Shown here: positions 17,404 through 26,806 of the stretch, one piece after another | Layout: each line of letters begins with the position of its first letter | How positions within the stretch are numbered: the stretch's first letter is position 1 | Assembly: GCF_014117215.1 (NCBI RefSeq) | Contig: NZ_JACGXS010000006.1 | Coordinates: 124,001 to 188,000, forward strand | DNA from: Stenotrophomonas tumulicola | GTDB lineage: Bacteria > Pseudomonadota > Gammaproteobacteria > Xanthomonadales > Xanthomonadaceae | DNA: 64,000 nucleotides | Direction: 5' to 3' | The notes under the pieces: model-generated | Told to the model about the DNA's origin: nothing | The model's input: only the letters and a program-made list of their open reading frames with translations | Database searches by the model: none | Made by a program: the position numbers and the translations under genes

Positions 17404-19689
17404 TCATCCGGCTTCGTGTTCAACAAGACCTTGCGCGTGCATGGCCTTGCGAATGTCACGCCACGTGTACTCAAGGTATTCCAGCAGACCCGCCTGCCGG
17501 GCAAACAGCAGGTCCGGAAGCCCATTTCCCTCCAGCACCATGCTGCCTTCCGGGTGATGGCGAACCGTCGCGAAACCCAGCGTGCCCTCCCTTCCGTCCT
17601 TGTCGACATAGCGCACCTGCCTGCCATCGACATCGACCGCGAAGGTTCCCGACCGTCCATTCCAGTGCTGGCGCACCACCCGTGACGCCGGCGACGCATG
17701 GCCGCCAGCAACGATGCGGAATCCATTCAGCGGAAAACGGGTGCCCGGTGCTGCCTCGTCGGACGCAGGCATCCTGCTGAAACCATAATTTTCAAGGATG
17801 ACGATGGCCTCGCCGGGGGTGCGCCCCTGCAAGCCATGACGCTGCATGAACTCAGTTTCGGCTCCCGGCAAGGCCAACAGGCCGCGGGAGCCGGTAGCGT
17901 CCATTCCATTGTAGAGAGCCCCCCGCCTACCCGCCCGATCCACATAAAGGATGGCATCGTCAGAAATGAGGAACGTCATCCTGTACATCTGTGATCGGGC
18001 GGCAGATCGCCTTCCGTCCCGCTCAACCGTGAGTGCCTGCATTTCCTGGGCCGGCAGCAGGCCGGCCGCCCTGTCCACCGGGAGGGAGGGGAGTGCTTCC
18101 AATCGAACGAAGCCGTGGTTTGAACCAGATATCCGTACATGCCGGTAATCTTCTGGCGGTCCTCCGTCCACCCCGCGCCCGATCACGCGCAGTGCCGACA
18201 CGTCTTCGATACGAGGGATCAGGTTGCCAAGGTCTGCGCTGTTGCTCTCCAACACCCAGTTCCCGTCACGGACAGCAAGATTCGCACCCACCTGCTCAAT
18301 CTCGCTGAATCCGAAGTTCACGCCTTCCCGTAGCGGAGCCGAACGCCGCACGAAGAATGAAATGAAGTGCCGATCGCCCCCAATGCATTGTCCAACGCGC
18401 ATCACCGTGAACTGGTTGGAGGGAATCACACGGTCGTCCGCAACACCATGCGCGTGCCGGGTCCGGTCGGAGATGACCGAAAGGGTTGCCACGCTGAACA
18501 ATCGATAGTCACCCAGTGGCGTACGCTCCCGGGATTCTGCACGAAGGAGTTGGCCCAACCCGCTATACATCCTCACCATCCCATCGTCTCCGTCGGAACA
18601 CGGAGCATGGGGAATCGCCAGGAATGCGACGATATCTCCTTCGCTCGTCGTATTTCCCGCGAACACGTTCTGGAACATGCCGACGGCATCGCGATGTACA
18701 CAAAACAGGACATCTGCCGCGGCAGCCGCCGGTTCATTCCCCAGCAGCGGCAGCCGGCTGATCTGATGACGGGTCCTGTCCAGGTTATCGAAGCGCAGGC
18801 AGGCCTTTCCTTCCACCGCGGTAGAGGCAACCCTTGGGTTGCCCTGGTCATCATCCTGCGCCTGGGGCAATGAACTACGGAACCCTCCAGCGTATATGCC
18901 GCCTTCACTTGCTCCCTGCCCTGCGTTCTGCCTGTCAGCACGTGGTTCTGGATCGCTCGCGCGCTCAGGCGGCTTCTTTCTTTTTTTGATCTTTCCCGCC
19001 CCCGAATAGCCTGGCCCTGCACCGTCCGGCGGGCTGAAAGTATCGCGCTGGTCTGCGTGCTTCACGCCTGCGCTCATCCCTGCGCCAACACCCATGGGAC
19101 GCCGCCGGTCTACATGTTTGGCCGCTTTGCCGCCGTTGCCCGCCTGCCCCCCCATACCCAGCCTGCCCTTCCGGCGCCCGACCCGTCCCCGTCCACGGGC
19201 GTGGACACCCCAACCGACCGTGACAGGGCTATCGTCATAGTCATTGCCCTGGTAAAGAACAGCGCCAGCGCGAGGGAACGTGCCTGCGACGATATGCTGC
19301 TCGACAGGCACCCCGCGCTCATTTTCCGCAGGATCTGCGTTGATACCGGACACCTCTCCGACGCCGGACGCGTTGGAGAGCGTGCGCAGCCCCGCCACTG
19401 CCCCCACCACCGCTTGGCCCGTCAGCGTCTGCGGCCGGCCTGGCAGAGCATTGTGCAGGAGCGCGCATATCGCCAAGCCGACCACGATGTCACGACGCCC
19501 AACAGCAGACCGCACGCCCGCCAATACCTGCCCCGGCAGCGAGTGCACATGGGGCAGGCGCGCAGCAGTATTGGCAACACCCACGATACGCCCCGGGCAG
19601 ATCGTCGCCAGGAAACATGCGGGCAGTTGTCGTTGAAGCACGGTCGAGAAGCCACACGTTGGCGGTGCGTCGCTTGAAAGGTTGCGCAT
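17404..19689 (-). CDS. Large hypothetical protein, orphan
   Basis: About 761 residues from ATG 19689 (MRNLSSDAPPTCGF, with GGGAAAG upstream); the frame is open further to 19797. Function not recognised. The N-terminal 150 residues are mildly hydrophobic (DIVVGLAICALLHNAL, GQAVVGAVAGLRTL). A basic, low-complexity linker follows (GRGRVGRRKGRLGMGG; KIKKRKKPPER), then a beta-rich C-terminal 400 residues with loosely repeating units (DDAILYVDRAGRRGALYNG; VDVDGRQVRYVDKDGREGT). No signal peptide or catalytic motif. Amino-acid usage is natural, unlike antisense shadow frames. The layout (unstructured basic linker plus repetitive beta region) would fit a secreted or cell-surface protein or toxin-like effector, but nothing proves it. 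It begins 57 bp right of attR. Confidence 0.65.
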   Translation of the reverse strand: MRNLSSDAPPTCGFSTVLQRQLPACFLATICPGRIVGVANTAARLPHVHSLPGQVLAGVRSAVGRRDIVVGLAICALLHNALPGRPQTLTGQAVVGAVAGLRTLSNASGVGEVSGINADPAENERGVPVEQHIVAGTFPRAGAVLYQGNDYDDSPVTVGWGVHARGRGRVGRRKGRLGMGGQAGNGGKAAKHVDRRRPMGVGAGMSAGVKHADQRDTFSPPDGAGPGYSGAGKIKKRKKPPERASDPEPRADRQNAGQGASEGGIYAGGFRSSLPQAQDDDQGNPRVASTAVEGKACLRFDNLDRTRHQISRLPLLGNEPAAAAADVLFCVHRDAVGMFQNVFAGNTTSEGDIVAFLAIPHAPCSDGDDGMVRMYSGLGQLLRAESRERTPLGDYRLFSVATLSVISDRTRHAHGVADDRVIPSNQFTVMRVGQCIGGDRHFISFFVRRSAPLREGVNFGFSEIEQVGANLAVRDGNWVLESNSADLGNLIPRIEDVSALRVIGRGVDGGPPEDYRHVRISGSNHGFVRLEALPSLPVDRAAGLLPAQEMQALTVERDGRRSAARSQMYRMTFLISDDAILYVDRAGRRGALYNGMDATGSRGLLALPGAETEFMQRHGLQGRTPGEAIVILENYGFSRMPASDEAAPGTRFPLNGFRIVAGGHASPASRVVRQHWNGRSGTFAVDVDGRQVRYVDKDGREGTLGFATVRHHPEGSMVLEGNGLPDLLFARQAGLLEYLEYTWRDIRKAMHAQGLVEHEAG

Positions 19690-19701
19690 CGGTTCTTTCC
19701 C

Positions 19702-20521
19702 ATGTTCCCGGCAAACGAAAATATGCAGCCACCCTTCCAACGGACGCTGCCCAATGTTCGACAACCCGTCCACCGCCTGCTTGCAGATTGCGGGCATTCA
19801 CCCGCACCCGCGCTATTGCGTACGCGACCATCCACGCCGCAAGGCCCGGCACCGGCGCCGCATTGCCTGGATGCAGGTAACGTGCAGCACGTGAATCAGG
19901 CTGAAGCCGATTCGATTGCCGTACGCAGCGGCGATGGACAGGCATATCGACTGGACTTCACTGCGGAATGCGCAGGCGTCCCGGACGGCAGGGAGATTGG
20001 CTTGGAGACACCTGAAGGCTGGGCGTGCGGGCGACCGGGTGAGCACATGCTGGTGGATGACCGGGCCTGCGCTATCAGTGCAGTGGCCCCGATTGATGAC
20101 CGCACCTTTGCCAGGATCGCGCGCAAGAGCAGCCGGCAATACCCGAAGACGCTGCCTGAGCGCCAGCCCCCAGGGCCTGACGGTCGAAACAAACCCGCGC
20201 CGGAATGGAGGAAACCGCTTTTACCGGATTGAAGTGGGTGGTGGTTGCGTCGGTTTTGGTGACGTCAGCAATGTCGAGTACACGTCGGGCCTGCAGAACG
20301 GGCGAGTCTGCGGCAATCCGGGCGACCGGGTCACTGGTGTCGTGTTTACTTTCAACCCGGACACCATGACCAACGTGCGTTCGGCAAGATCGAGTTGTCC
20401 AGTGATGCGGTCTACCCCAGCAACTGATGCCGCACCGACGGCCCCCTCCAGCCTTGTGCCGCCTACAAGATGCCTGCGAAACATGGAATTGCCGCAGCAG
20501 GACGCAGCAAGCATACGTTGA
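19702..20521 (+). pseudogene. Frameshifted small secreted protein with two similar domains
   Basis: Two related segments lie in different plus-strand frames. The first (about 19860-20130) reads PHCLDAGNVQHV, AYRLDFTAECAGVPDGREIG, GWACGRPGEHM, RACAISAVAPIDDRTFARI. The second (about 20215-20400) reads FYRIEVGGGCVGFGDVSNVE, NGRVCGNPGDRV. Aligned, they share YR, C-x-G, and G-x-x-CG-x-PG. The first frame ends at 20232, inside the second. This looks like a tandem duplicate that has lost frame around 20150-20180. No convincing signal peptide is in frame, so the 5' end is also doubtful. Confidence 0.5.
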
Positions 20522-20605
20522 CCTAAACCGATGCCTACGGCATCGGTAGTCAGACCAACTTGCTGCGCAGCGCTCCGGCCTGCCACCGTTTTTCGGTCCT
20601 GGGGC

Positions 20606-22069
20606 TCAGAAACGATACTGCCCCCATATCCCCACATAGTCCGTTGTCGCGCCACCTGCTGCCAGCAGCGCGGAGCCCGCTTCTATGTGGGATGTAAACA
20701 GATGAAAGTTCAGATTGCGGTTGACCTGATAATCCAACTGCAGGTCCACGCTGGTGGCCACATGGCGATCGCGGGTAGTGGGCGTCGCCAAAGGACGCCC
20801 ACTGCCGCCGTAATAGATCGCATCCTGCGTGCTTTCCCGCCAGAGGAAATCCAGGCCGGCGCTGAAACGCACCTTGGGGGTGAACTGGAAGGCAATGCTC
20901 GGCGCGAAGTTGACCAGATTCATGAACACGAACAGGCCCGCGTCAGTATGCAGCGCAGTCCGTGGAAACGGCGCTTCGAAAGTCCCCAAGCGGCCTCGGC
21001 CCGGCTCATCATCGCCACTGAATGCATTGAAACGCGCACCGAGGCGGGGCGTGAAGCGGGTATTGCTGAAGGTGAAGCCACCGTTGCTGATCACGCCCCA
21101 GGCACGGATATCCTCGCCGGCATAGCGTCCGCGCTGCAGTACGCCTTCCAGATCGTAATCCCAGTGGCCCGGCTTGCCGAACATACGTGCGCCATAACTC
21201 TGCCGGCGCTGTGCGCCAATCAGGCCAGGAAACTCCACCCGGTCATGGCCCATGTTATAGAAATACACGTCCACTCCGCTGCCCTTACCGGTTGGGTGTG
21301 CGAAATAGGCCCCACTGAAATCGCGGCTGTTGTCGTCGTCGTTGTCGAAACTTCCGCGTCCCACCGCCATGGGACGCACGGCAAACACGTCCAGTCGATT
21401 GCCACCCACCGTCGTCATCCATGCACGGAGCCCGTTATAGGTATAGCGGACGTTAGTGCCGTCGCGTGTCCCCATCATGATGCCGTTTCCCAATGGCATC
21501 TGGAAACGTCCTGGCCGGAACGTAAAGCGATTTCCACCTGCGTTGAAGCTCAGGTCCAGGAAAGCCTGGGAGACGTCCACCGAGTCGAAGTTGTTCGGGG
21601 TAGGAAACTCAGCGCCGAACTCCCAGTTGTCGCCTAGCTCCACGAAGGCACGAAGGTTGGGCCCCCAGTGCAGATCGCCATACAGCCGCAACCGCTGTTC
21701 GACTGAATCATTCCTGTCATCCGGTCGAACACCCAGCGTCACGTGTTCCCAGTACTGGGCGTAATACCGTGCTTCACCCCCAATGCTGAGAAAGTGCGAT
21801 GGATCATTGCCGAGCGGGATGTAACTCAACCGCTCCCACCCTGCCCCGGTGCGGTTCTTTGGATCCTGCAGGTAGCTGTAATCGTTAAGCCAGGCGATGA
21901 GTTGCACCGGCTGCCCCGGCGGCGGCGCTTTCATGATGTTGACCCCGACCGGGACGGTGTCAGCCAACGCAGGGGCGGCAGCGCAGAAAAGCATGGTGGC
22001 CAATCCCGTGGTCAATGCCACCCGACGTGACTGTATGCGGATACTGTAGTTCTGACGAATATCGGACAT
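20606..22069 (-). CDS. AlgE-type outer-membrane porin
   Basis: 487 residues. Signal peptide (ALTTGLATMLFCAAAPALA, cleavage about 36). The mature part is rich in alternating beta strands with aromatic girdles and ends in ...WGQYRF, the C-terminal Phe of outer-membrane barrels. Motifs of the alginate-export family are visible: SIGGEARYYAQYWE, VEQRLRLYGDLHWG, FRPGRFQMPLGNGIMMGTRD. As the last gene of the aromatic cluster it most likely admits the aromatic acid substrate rather than exporting alginate. A strong hairpin lies between it and the aldolase gene. Confidence 0.85.
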   Translation of the reverse strand: MSDIRQNYSIRIQSRRVALTTGLATMLFCAAAPALADTVPVGVNIMKAPPPGQPVQLIAWLNDYSYLQDPKNRTGAGWERLSYIPLGNDPSHFLSIGGEARYYAQYWEHVTLGVRPDDRNDSVEQRLRLYGDLHWGPNLRAFVELGDNWEFGAEFPTPNNFDSVDVSQAFLDLSFNAGGNRFTFRPGRFQMPLGNGIMMGTRDGTNVRYTYNGLRAWMTTVGGNRLDVFAVRPMAVGRGSFDNDDDNSRDFSGAYFAHPTGKGSGVDVYFYNMGHDRVEFPGLIGAQRRQSYGARMFGKPGHWDYDLEGVLQRGRYAGEDIRAWGVISNGGFTFSNTRFTPRLGARFNAFSGDDEPGRGRLGTFEAPFPRTALHTDAGLFVFMNLVNFAPSIAFQFTPKVRFSAGLDFLWRESTQDAIYYGGSGRPLATPTTRDRHVATSVDLQLDYQVNRNLNFHLFTSHIEAGSALLAAGGATTDYVGIWGQYRF

Positions 22070-22211
22070 GGAAAACCCCTTCGGGCCTGCATGGCAGGTC
22101 CGTTCGTTCGACGATGGATTGCCGCTCGTGGGGGGCGCGGTCTGTTGGGAGAACGACTGCTGGACTTCAGCTGTTGTGGATTTCAGGCTTCACGGCATAC
22201 TTTTCTCAATG

Positions 22212-22246
22212 GCCGATGGCGGACAAACCTGATGTCCGCCATCGGC
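22212..22246. terminator. Strong hairpin between aldolase and porin genes
   Basis: Perfect 14-bp arms GCCGATGGCGGACA (22212-22225) and TGTCCGCCATCGGC (22233-22246) around a 7-base loop. No U-run follows on the minus strand, so it may be a partial terminator, an RNA-processing stop or a stabiliser that sets porin expression apart from the enzymes. Confidence 0.6.
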
Positions 22247-22297
22247 TGGCTCGGGAAGGACTTGGATGCAATCCAAGTGATGAATGCCTCGGGGGAC

Positions 22298-23326
22298 TCA
22301 GGCAGTCTGGCGGGCGCGGGCCAGATCCAGCGCGACATCGACGATCATGTCTTCCTGCCCACCGACCATCCCGCGATTGCCCAGTTCCACCAGAATGTCG
22401 AATGCACTGAGGCCATACCTGCCAGCTGCCGTTTCCGCATGCCGGAGAAAGCTGGAATACACCCCTGCATACCCCAGCGCCAAGGTCTCCCGGTCAACAC
22501 GTACCGGGCGCTCCTGCATCGGGCGCACGACGTCTTCGGCAGCATCGATCAGCCCGCGCACGTCGCAACCGTGTTGAAGCCCCAGTCGGTCCACCGCAGC
22601 AATGAACACTTCCAACGGGGCATTGCCCGCTCCGGCACCCATCCCGGTCAAGCTTGCATCCACACGGTCACAGCCATGCTCCAGCGCGACCATGGAATTG
22701 GCCACGCCGAGTGAAAGGTTATGATGCGCGTGCATGCCGGTCTGGGTCTTGGCATCCAGCGTGTCCTTCAAGGCCTTGAAGCGGTCGGCGATGTCGTACA
22801 TGTTCATTGCGCCGCCCGAGTCCACCACGTACACGCAGGTCGCCCCATATGCCTCCATTTTCCTGGCTTCGCCCGCGAGCACCTGTGGGGTGGTCATGTG
22901 GCTCATCATCAGGAAGCCCACCGTGTCCATGCCCAGTCGCCGGGCATGCTCGATATGCTGGCGGGAAATGTCGGCCTCGGTGCAATGGGTCGCCACGCGC
23001 ACAACGCTGGCACCAGCCGTATGGGCAGCTTCAAGATCGTGCACGGTGCCAATGCCCGGCAACAACAAGGTAGCAATCTTGGCTCGCTTGACAACCTGGG
23101 CCACCCGCTCGATCCATTCGATATCAGTGTGGGCGCCGAACCCGTAGTTGAAGCTGGAGCCCTGGAGCCCATCGCCATGGGCCACCTCGATGCTGTCCAC
23201 ACCGGCTGCATCGAGTGCTGCTGCGATGCGGCCGACATCGTCCAGGCTGTACTGGTGACGGATGGCGTGCATGCCATCGCGCAGGGTCACGTCGGAAACG
23301 TAAATCTTCCGGGTCTTGTCGAACAT
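22298..23326 (-). CDS. mhpE: 4-hydroxy-2-oxovalerate aldolase
   Basis: Splits 4-hydroxy-2-oxovalerate into pyruvate and acetaldehyde; last ring-carbon step, normally in a channelling complex with the acylating acetaldehyde dehydrogenase encoded just upstream. 342 residues from ATG 23326 ([20 protein letters not shown]), chosen because GAGGAA lies 8 bases before it and it matches DmpG starts; the frame extends to 23341 as ATGA overlapping the previous stop. HMGL-like TIM barrel: DVTLRDG, metal-binding HAHHNLSLG, and [10 protein letters not shown]. Confidence 0.95.
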   Translation of the reverse strand: MFDKTRKIYVSDVTLRDGMHAIRHQYSLDDVGRIAAALDAAGVDSIEVAHGDGLQGSSFNYGFGAHTDIEWIERVAQVVKRAKIATLLLPGIGTVHDLEAAHTAGASVVRVATHCTEADISRQHIEHARRLGMDTVGFLMMSHMTTPQVLAGEARKMEAYGATCVYVVDSGGAMNMYDIADRFKALKDTLDAKTQTGMHAHHNLSLGVANSMVALEHGCDRVDASLTGMGAGAGNAPLEVFIAAVDRLGLQHGCDVRGLIDAAEDVVRPMQERPVRVDRETLALGYAGVYSSFLRHAETAAGRYGLSAFDILVELGNRGMVGGQEDMIVDVALDLARARQTA

Positions 23327-23337
23327 GCTGATATTCC

Positions 23338-24282
23338 TCATGCGGCGACGGCCTGATCGGCCGCGATGCGCTCAGCGGTTGCCAGTGCGGCGCTGGTCAT
23401 GATGTCCAGGTTGCCCGCATAGGGCGGCAGGTAGTGCCCGGCTCCCTCGACTTCGAGGAAGATCGATACCTTGACCCGCTCCACGATCTGGCCAGCAGGT
23501 TCCTGTGGCATGCGGGTAGTGATGGCATCAAACTGCACTGCTTGTTTCAAGCGATACCCGGGTACGTAGAGCGCCACCTGCTGCGCCATCCGGGCAACGG
23601 AATCCTCAATGGCTGCCCTGTCCGCATTGCCATCGACCAGGCAATATACGGTGTCACGCATGACCATCGGTGGATCAGCCGGGTTCAGCACGATGATTGC
23701 CTTTCCACGCTTGGCACCACCAACGCGCACGATGGCATTGGACGTGGTCTCGGTGAACTCGTCGATATTGGCACGGGTACCCGGTCCGGCCGACCTGCTG
23801 GAGATGGAGGCAACGATCTCCGCATACGCCACCGGCGCGACCCGCGCCACCGCGTGCACCATCGGTATGGTCGCCTGTCCGCCGCAGGTCACCATGTTGA
23901 GGTTGGGATCCCCAAGGTGCTGGTCCAGGTTTACTGCGGGAACCACGAACGGCCCGATCGCCGCAGGCGTCAGGTCGATCACCCGAACACCGTGGGGGCG
24001 GAGCAGGCGTTCGTGCTTTGCGTGAGCACCCGCACTCGTGGCATCAAAGACCAAACGCACCGAGGCAAAATCCGGATGCGCAATCAGCCCTTCAATGCCG
24101 TCGGACACCGTCGCCACACCGAGGCGCTCCGCGCGCTTCAGACCATCCGATCCAGGATCGATGCCGACGAACGCCACCATGTGCAGGTGCTTGGCATGAC
24201 GCAGGATCTTGATCATCAGGTCGGTACCGATGTTGCCGGAGCCGATGATGGCCACTCCTGCCTTTTCCGTTGTCTCGTTCAT
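23338..24282 (-). CDS. mhpF: Acetaldehyde dehydrogenase (acylating)
   Basis: Oxidises acetaldehyde with CoA and NAD+ to acetyl-CoA. 314 residues. NAD-binding [11 protein letters not shown] at 11-21; catalytic Cys133 in [30 protein letters not shown] follows as in DmpF/MhpF. Start ATG overlaps the hydratase stop (ATGA), and its stop overlaps the extended aldolase frame, indicating translational coupling of the trio. Confidence 0.96.
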   Translation of the reverse strand: MNETTEKAGVAIIGSGNIGTDLMIKILRHAKHLHMVAFVGIDPGSDGLKRAERLGVATVSDGIEGLIAHPDFASVRLVFDATSAGAHAKHERLLRPHGVRVIDLTPAAIGPFVVPAVNLDQHLGDPNLNMVTCGGQATIPMVHAVARVAPVAYAEIVASISSRSAGPGTRANIDEFTETTSNAIVRVGGAKRGKAIIVLNPADPPMVMRDTVYCLVDGNADRAAIEDSVARMAQQVALYVPGYRLKQAVQFDAITTRMPQEPAGQIVERVKVSIFLEVEGAGHYLPPYAGNLDIMTSAALATAERIAADQAVAA

Positions 24283-25085
24283 GGACCTTCTCCTGAAGTA
24301 AAGACCGCGCGCACCGGAGGGAAGCCGTCGATGGTCGCGGTATAGGTCTGTGCCCCCTGCACGGCGACCATCGGCCCAAGGGCGCCGGTCATGAGGACAT
24401 CGCCGGCACGCAACGGGGTCCCGATGCGGACCATCGTGTCTGCCAGCCAGCGCGCAGCATTGAGTGGGTTGCCAAGGCAGGCTGCGCCCACTCCCTCGGA
24501 CACGATCGCCCCGGCACAGGTCATGTGCATGCGCGCGCCAGCCAGGTCGAGGCGGGACAGCGGCACCGGGGTAGTGCCCAGGACGAACAGGCCGGACGAG
24601 GCATTGTCCGCGACGGTGTCGACGAACCGGATGTTCCAGCCTTCGATCCGGCTGGCCACCACCTCGATCGCGGCCACTGCATGGTCGATAGCGGCGATCA
24701 GGTCGGCCACGGTGTGTCGCTCATGGGTGAGATCGCGACCCAGCACCAGCGCAATCTCTGCTTCCACCTTCGGCTGCAGCAGGGCGCTGGCGTCGATCAG
24801 TTGACCATCGATGACCGCCATGTCGTCCAGCAGCGTGCCGAAGTCCGGGCGATCCACGCCCAGCTGCTTCTGCACCACCGGAGAGGTCAACCCGATCTTG
24901 CGTCCGACCACGCGCCGCCCCGCATCCAGCTGACGCTGGATGTTGTGTTGCTGTATCGCATAGGCCCGCGCCGCCTGGACATCGTCGGCATCACCGGCCA
25001 ACAGGTCACGGAGTGGTGCGCAGGCATGTCGCGTGCGCTGGGCCTCCCACAGGCGTTCGGCGATGGCCAGATCATCTGTACGCAT
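24279..25085 (-). CDS. mhpD: 2-hydroxypenta-2,4-dienoate (2-oxopent-4-enoate) hydratase
   Basis: Adds water to the dienol left after ring-fission hydrolysis, giving 4-hydroxy-2-oxovalerate. 268 residues from ATG 25085 ([13 protein letters not shown]); one base separates it from the hydrolase stop. Family features: [34 protein letters not shown] (metal-binding Glu pair), [19 protein letters not shown]. Part of the meta-pathway lower module. Confidence 0.95.
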   Translation of the reverse strand: MRTDDLAIAERLWEAQRTRHACAPLRDLLAGDADDVQAARAYAIQQHNIQRQLDAGRRVVGRKIGLTSPVVQKQLGVDRPDFGTLLDDMAVIDGQLIDASALLQPKVEAEIALVLGRDLTHERHTVADLIAAIDHAVAAIEVVASRIEGWNIRFVDTVADNASSGLFVLGTTPVPLSRLDLAGARMHMTCAGAIVSEGVGAACLGNPLNAARWLADTMVRIGTPLRAGDVLMTGALGPMVAVQGAQTYTATIDGFPPVRAVFTSGEGP

Positions 25086-25086
25086 T

Positions 25087-25953
25087 TCAATCCACCCGGC
25101 CGGTCTTGAAGAACCGCGTCGCCACGCTGTTGAACTCATCGATGGCCTCATACTGCGGCCAGTGCGCAGCATCGCCCTTCATCACGTACAGGATGCTGCC
25201 AGGCACCTTGGCCTGCGCTGCCTCCACGGTCGGCATGTCGTGGATGGGGTTGTCGCGCGTCCACAGGAACAGCGTGCCTGCGGGCAGCTTTTCCAACGGG
25301 ATGAGATGGTCATCATGGAACTCGATGATCCGGTTCAGGCGCGGCAGCACCGCCCTGCTTTCCGGACGAAGGTAGATTCCCAGGCGCAGGTCCACCAGTT
25401 CGTCGTCGACCAGGTGCCGGTTGTTCTCATGCATCAGCCAATGCATGCGCGCTTGCACCGAGTCGTACGATGGCGTGTTGTCGATGTTGCGCTTGTTGAG
25501 GTCAATGAACGTCCGCAGGTCCTGTCGGCCCTTGTCAGTCATGATCGGCAACCCACCTGCGGTGTTCAACATCAGCCGCCCCACGCGTTCGGGGTGTTGG
25601 GTGGCAAAGATCGCCGACACCCAGCCGCCCAACGACTCGCCGGACAGGTGAGCCCTCTCGATGCCCATCGCATCCATGAGCTCGCCGAGCTGGTCGGCCA
25701 ACAGATAGGGCGTGTAGTCCACTTCCGGCTTGCTGGACAGACCGTGGCCCACGTAATCGAAAGCGATCACGTGGAAGTCCTTCGACAACGCCATCAGGTT
25801 CTTGGCGTAGGCCTCCAGATGGCCGTTGAGGCCGTGCTGGAAGATGATGGTCTCCGGATTGCCTTTTCCCGCTTCGGCCACGCGGATGCTGCCGAAGTTC
25901 CTGGTCTGGACGTAACGAATCTCCGTCCCCAGCATGTCTAGCCACAGGCTCAT
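25087..25953 (-). CDS. cmtE: Meta-cleavage product hydrolase (CmtE-like)
   Basis: Alpha/beta hydrolase cutting the C-C bond of the ring-fission product; in the p-cumate pathway this releases isobutyrate and 2-hydroxypenta-2,4-dienoate. 288 residues from ATG 25953 with GGAG upstream. Oxyanion segment FQHGLNGH at 38-45, nucleophile Ser107 in SGESLGGW, acid WTRDNPIHDMPT and catalytic His in AAHWPQYEAIDEF. First gene after the cymR-like gene; a 106-bp gap contains only half-sites resembling the operator. Confidence 0.88.
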   Translation of the reverse strand: MSLWLDMLGTEIRYVQTRNFGSIRVAEAGKGNPETIIFQHGLNGHLEAYAKNLMALSKDFHVIAFDYVGHGLSSKPEVDYTPYLLADQLGELMDAMGIERAHLSGESLGGWVSAIFATQHPERVGRLMLNTAGGLPIMTDKGRQDLRTFIDLNKRNIDNTPSYDSVQARMHWLMHENNRHLVDDELVDLRLGIYLRPESRAVLPRLNRIIEFHDDHLIPLEKLPAGTLFLWTRDNPIHDMPTVEAAQAKVPGSILYVMKGDAAHWPQYEAIDEFNSVATRFFKTGRVD

Positions 25954-26059
25954 GAATTTCTCCAATTGTGAAAACAGACAGACACACCCGTGCCTCCCGC
26001 AGCGGATGCGGGAAGCTGGACCTGTCGAGGAAAGCAGGCCGCCTGGGCAGCCGCAGGAA

Positions 26060-26704
26060 TCAGCCGGCGGTCGGCTTGAGATGGAGCGCGATCTGCGCCT
26101 GGGCAAGCTTGCGCCATTGTGCAACGGTGAATCGCGTGTATTCCGGATCGTTGCGCAGGAAGCGTCGCATCACCATTCCGCGGAACACGCTCTGGGTGAT
26201 GTACAGCAGGGTACGGGCGTGCTCGTCCGGCAGCCCCCAGCGGATCAATGCATCCAGCCAGGCCGATTCCACCGGAATGCGGCGATGGCGGGAGATGATG
26301 CGGATCTGGCGGCGCAGCGTGGGTTCGTGATCGCCCTGGCTGAGCATGGTGACCGATATCCTGAAGTTGGGCCCGAGGTAGAACGCCTCCGAATCGCGCA
26401 TCAATGCTTCGAACACGTCCTCGCCCGGCTTCAACGAGTCGATCAACCTCATGCTGCGCGCGAACGAGTCGTCGTAGAGGCTGCGCACTGCGCCCAGCAC
26501 CAGGCTTTCCTTGGTCGGGAAGTGGTGCGTCTGCGCACCGCGCGACACCTTGGCCGACACCGCCACTTCGTTCACGCGGAAACCGGCATAGCCCTTGTGC
26601 TTGAGCTCGTTGACCGCCGCCTCCAGGATACGCGCCCGCGTCTCCTCGCTGCGCTCTGCCTGGGTTCGACGCGCCTTGGGCTTTGTTGTGACCATGGGGA
26701 CCAT
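26060..26704 (-). CDS. cymR: CymR-like TetR-family repressor
   Basis: TetR regulator. The HTH region (RRTQAERSEETRARILEAAV, KHKGYAGFRVNEVA, VSRGAQTHHFPTKESLVLGA) is strikingly like CymR, the cumate-responsive repressor of Pseudomonas putida F1, in which p-cumate releases the protein from DNA. Start 26704 (MVPMVTTKPKARR) or 26695; the longer frame is GC-rich upstream sequence. About 212-215 residues. Embedded in mid-operon between the decarboxylase-like and hydrolase genes, same strand. Two matching operators lie at 32798 and 37223. Confidence 0.87.
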   Translation of the reverse strand: MVPMVTTKPKARRTQAERSEETRARILEAAVNELKHKGYAGFRVNEVAVSAKVSRGAQTHHFPTKESLVLGAVRSLYDDSFARSMRLIDSLKPGEDVFEALMRDSEAFYLGPNFRISVTMLSQGDHEPTLRRQIRIISRHRRIPVESAWLDALIRWGLPDEHARTLLYITQSVFRGMVMRRFLRNDPEYTRFTVAQWRKLAQAQIALHLKPTAG

Positions 26705-26806
26705 GAAGTCTGCTGGGAATCGCGTGCAAGGTACCCTGCGCGTGCGCATCCGGGCAACCGCGCTCCATTGCACGTGGGCCGGGCCGGGCCGGGCCGGCAA
26801 GCGCGA

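Noticed and set aside
25953-26060. Third CymR operator before the hydrolase gene
   Set aside because: GTCTGT half-sites occur but no partner arm at the right 6-base spacing, so only mentioned as a possibility.
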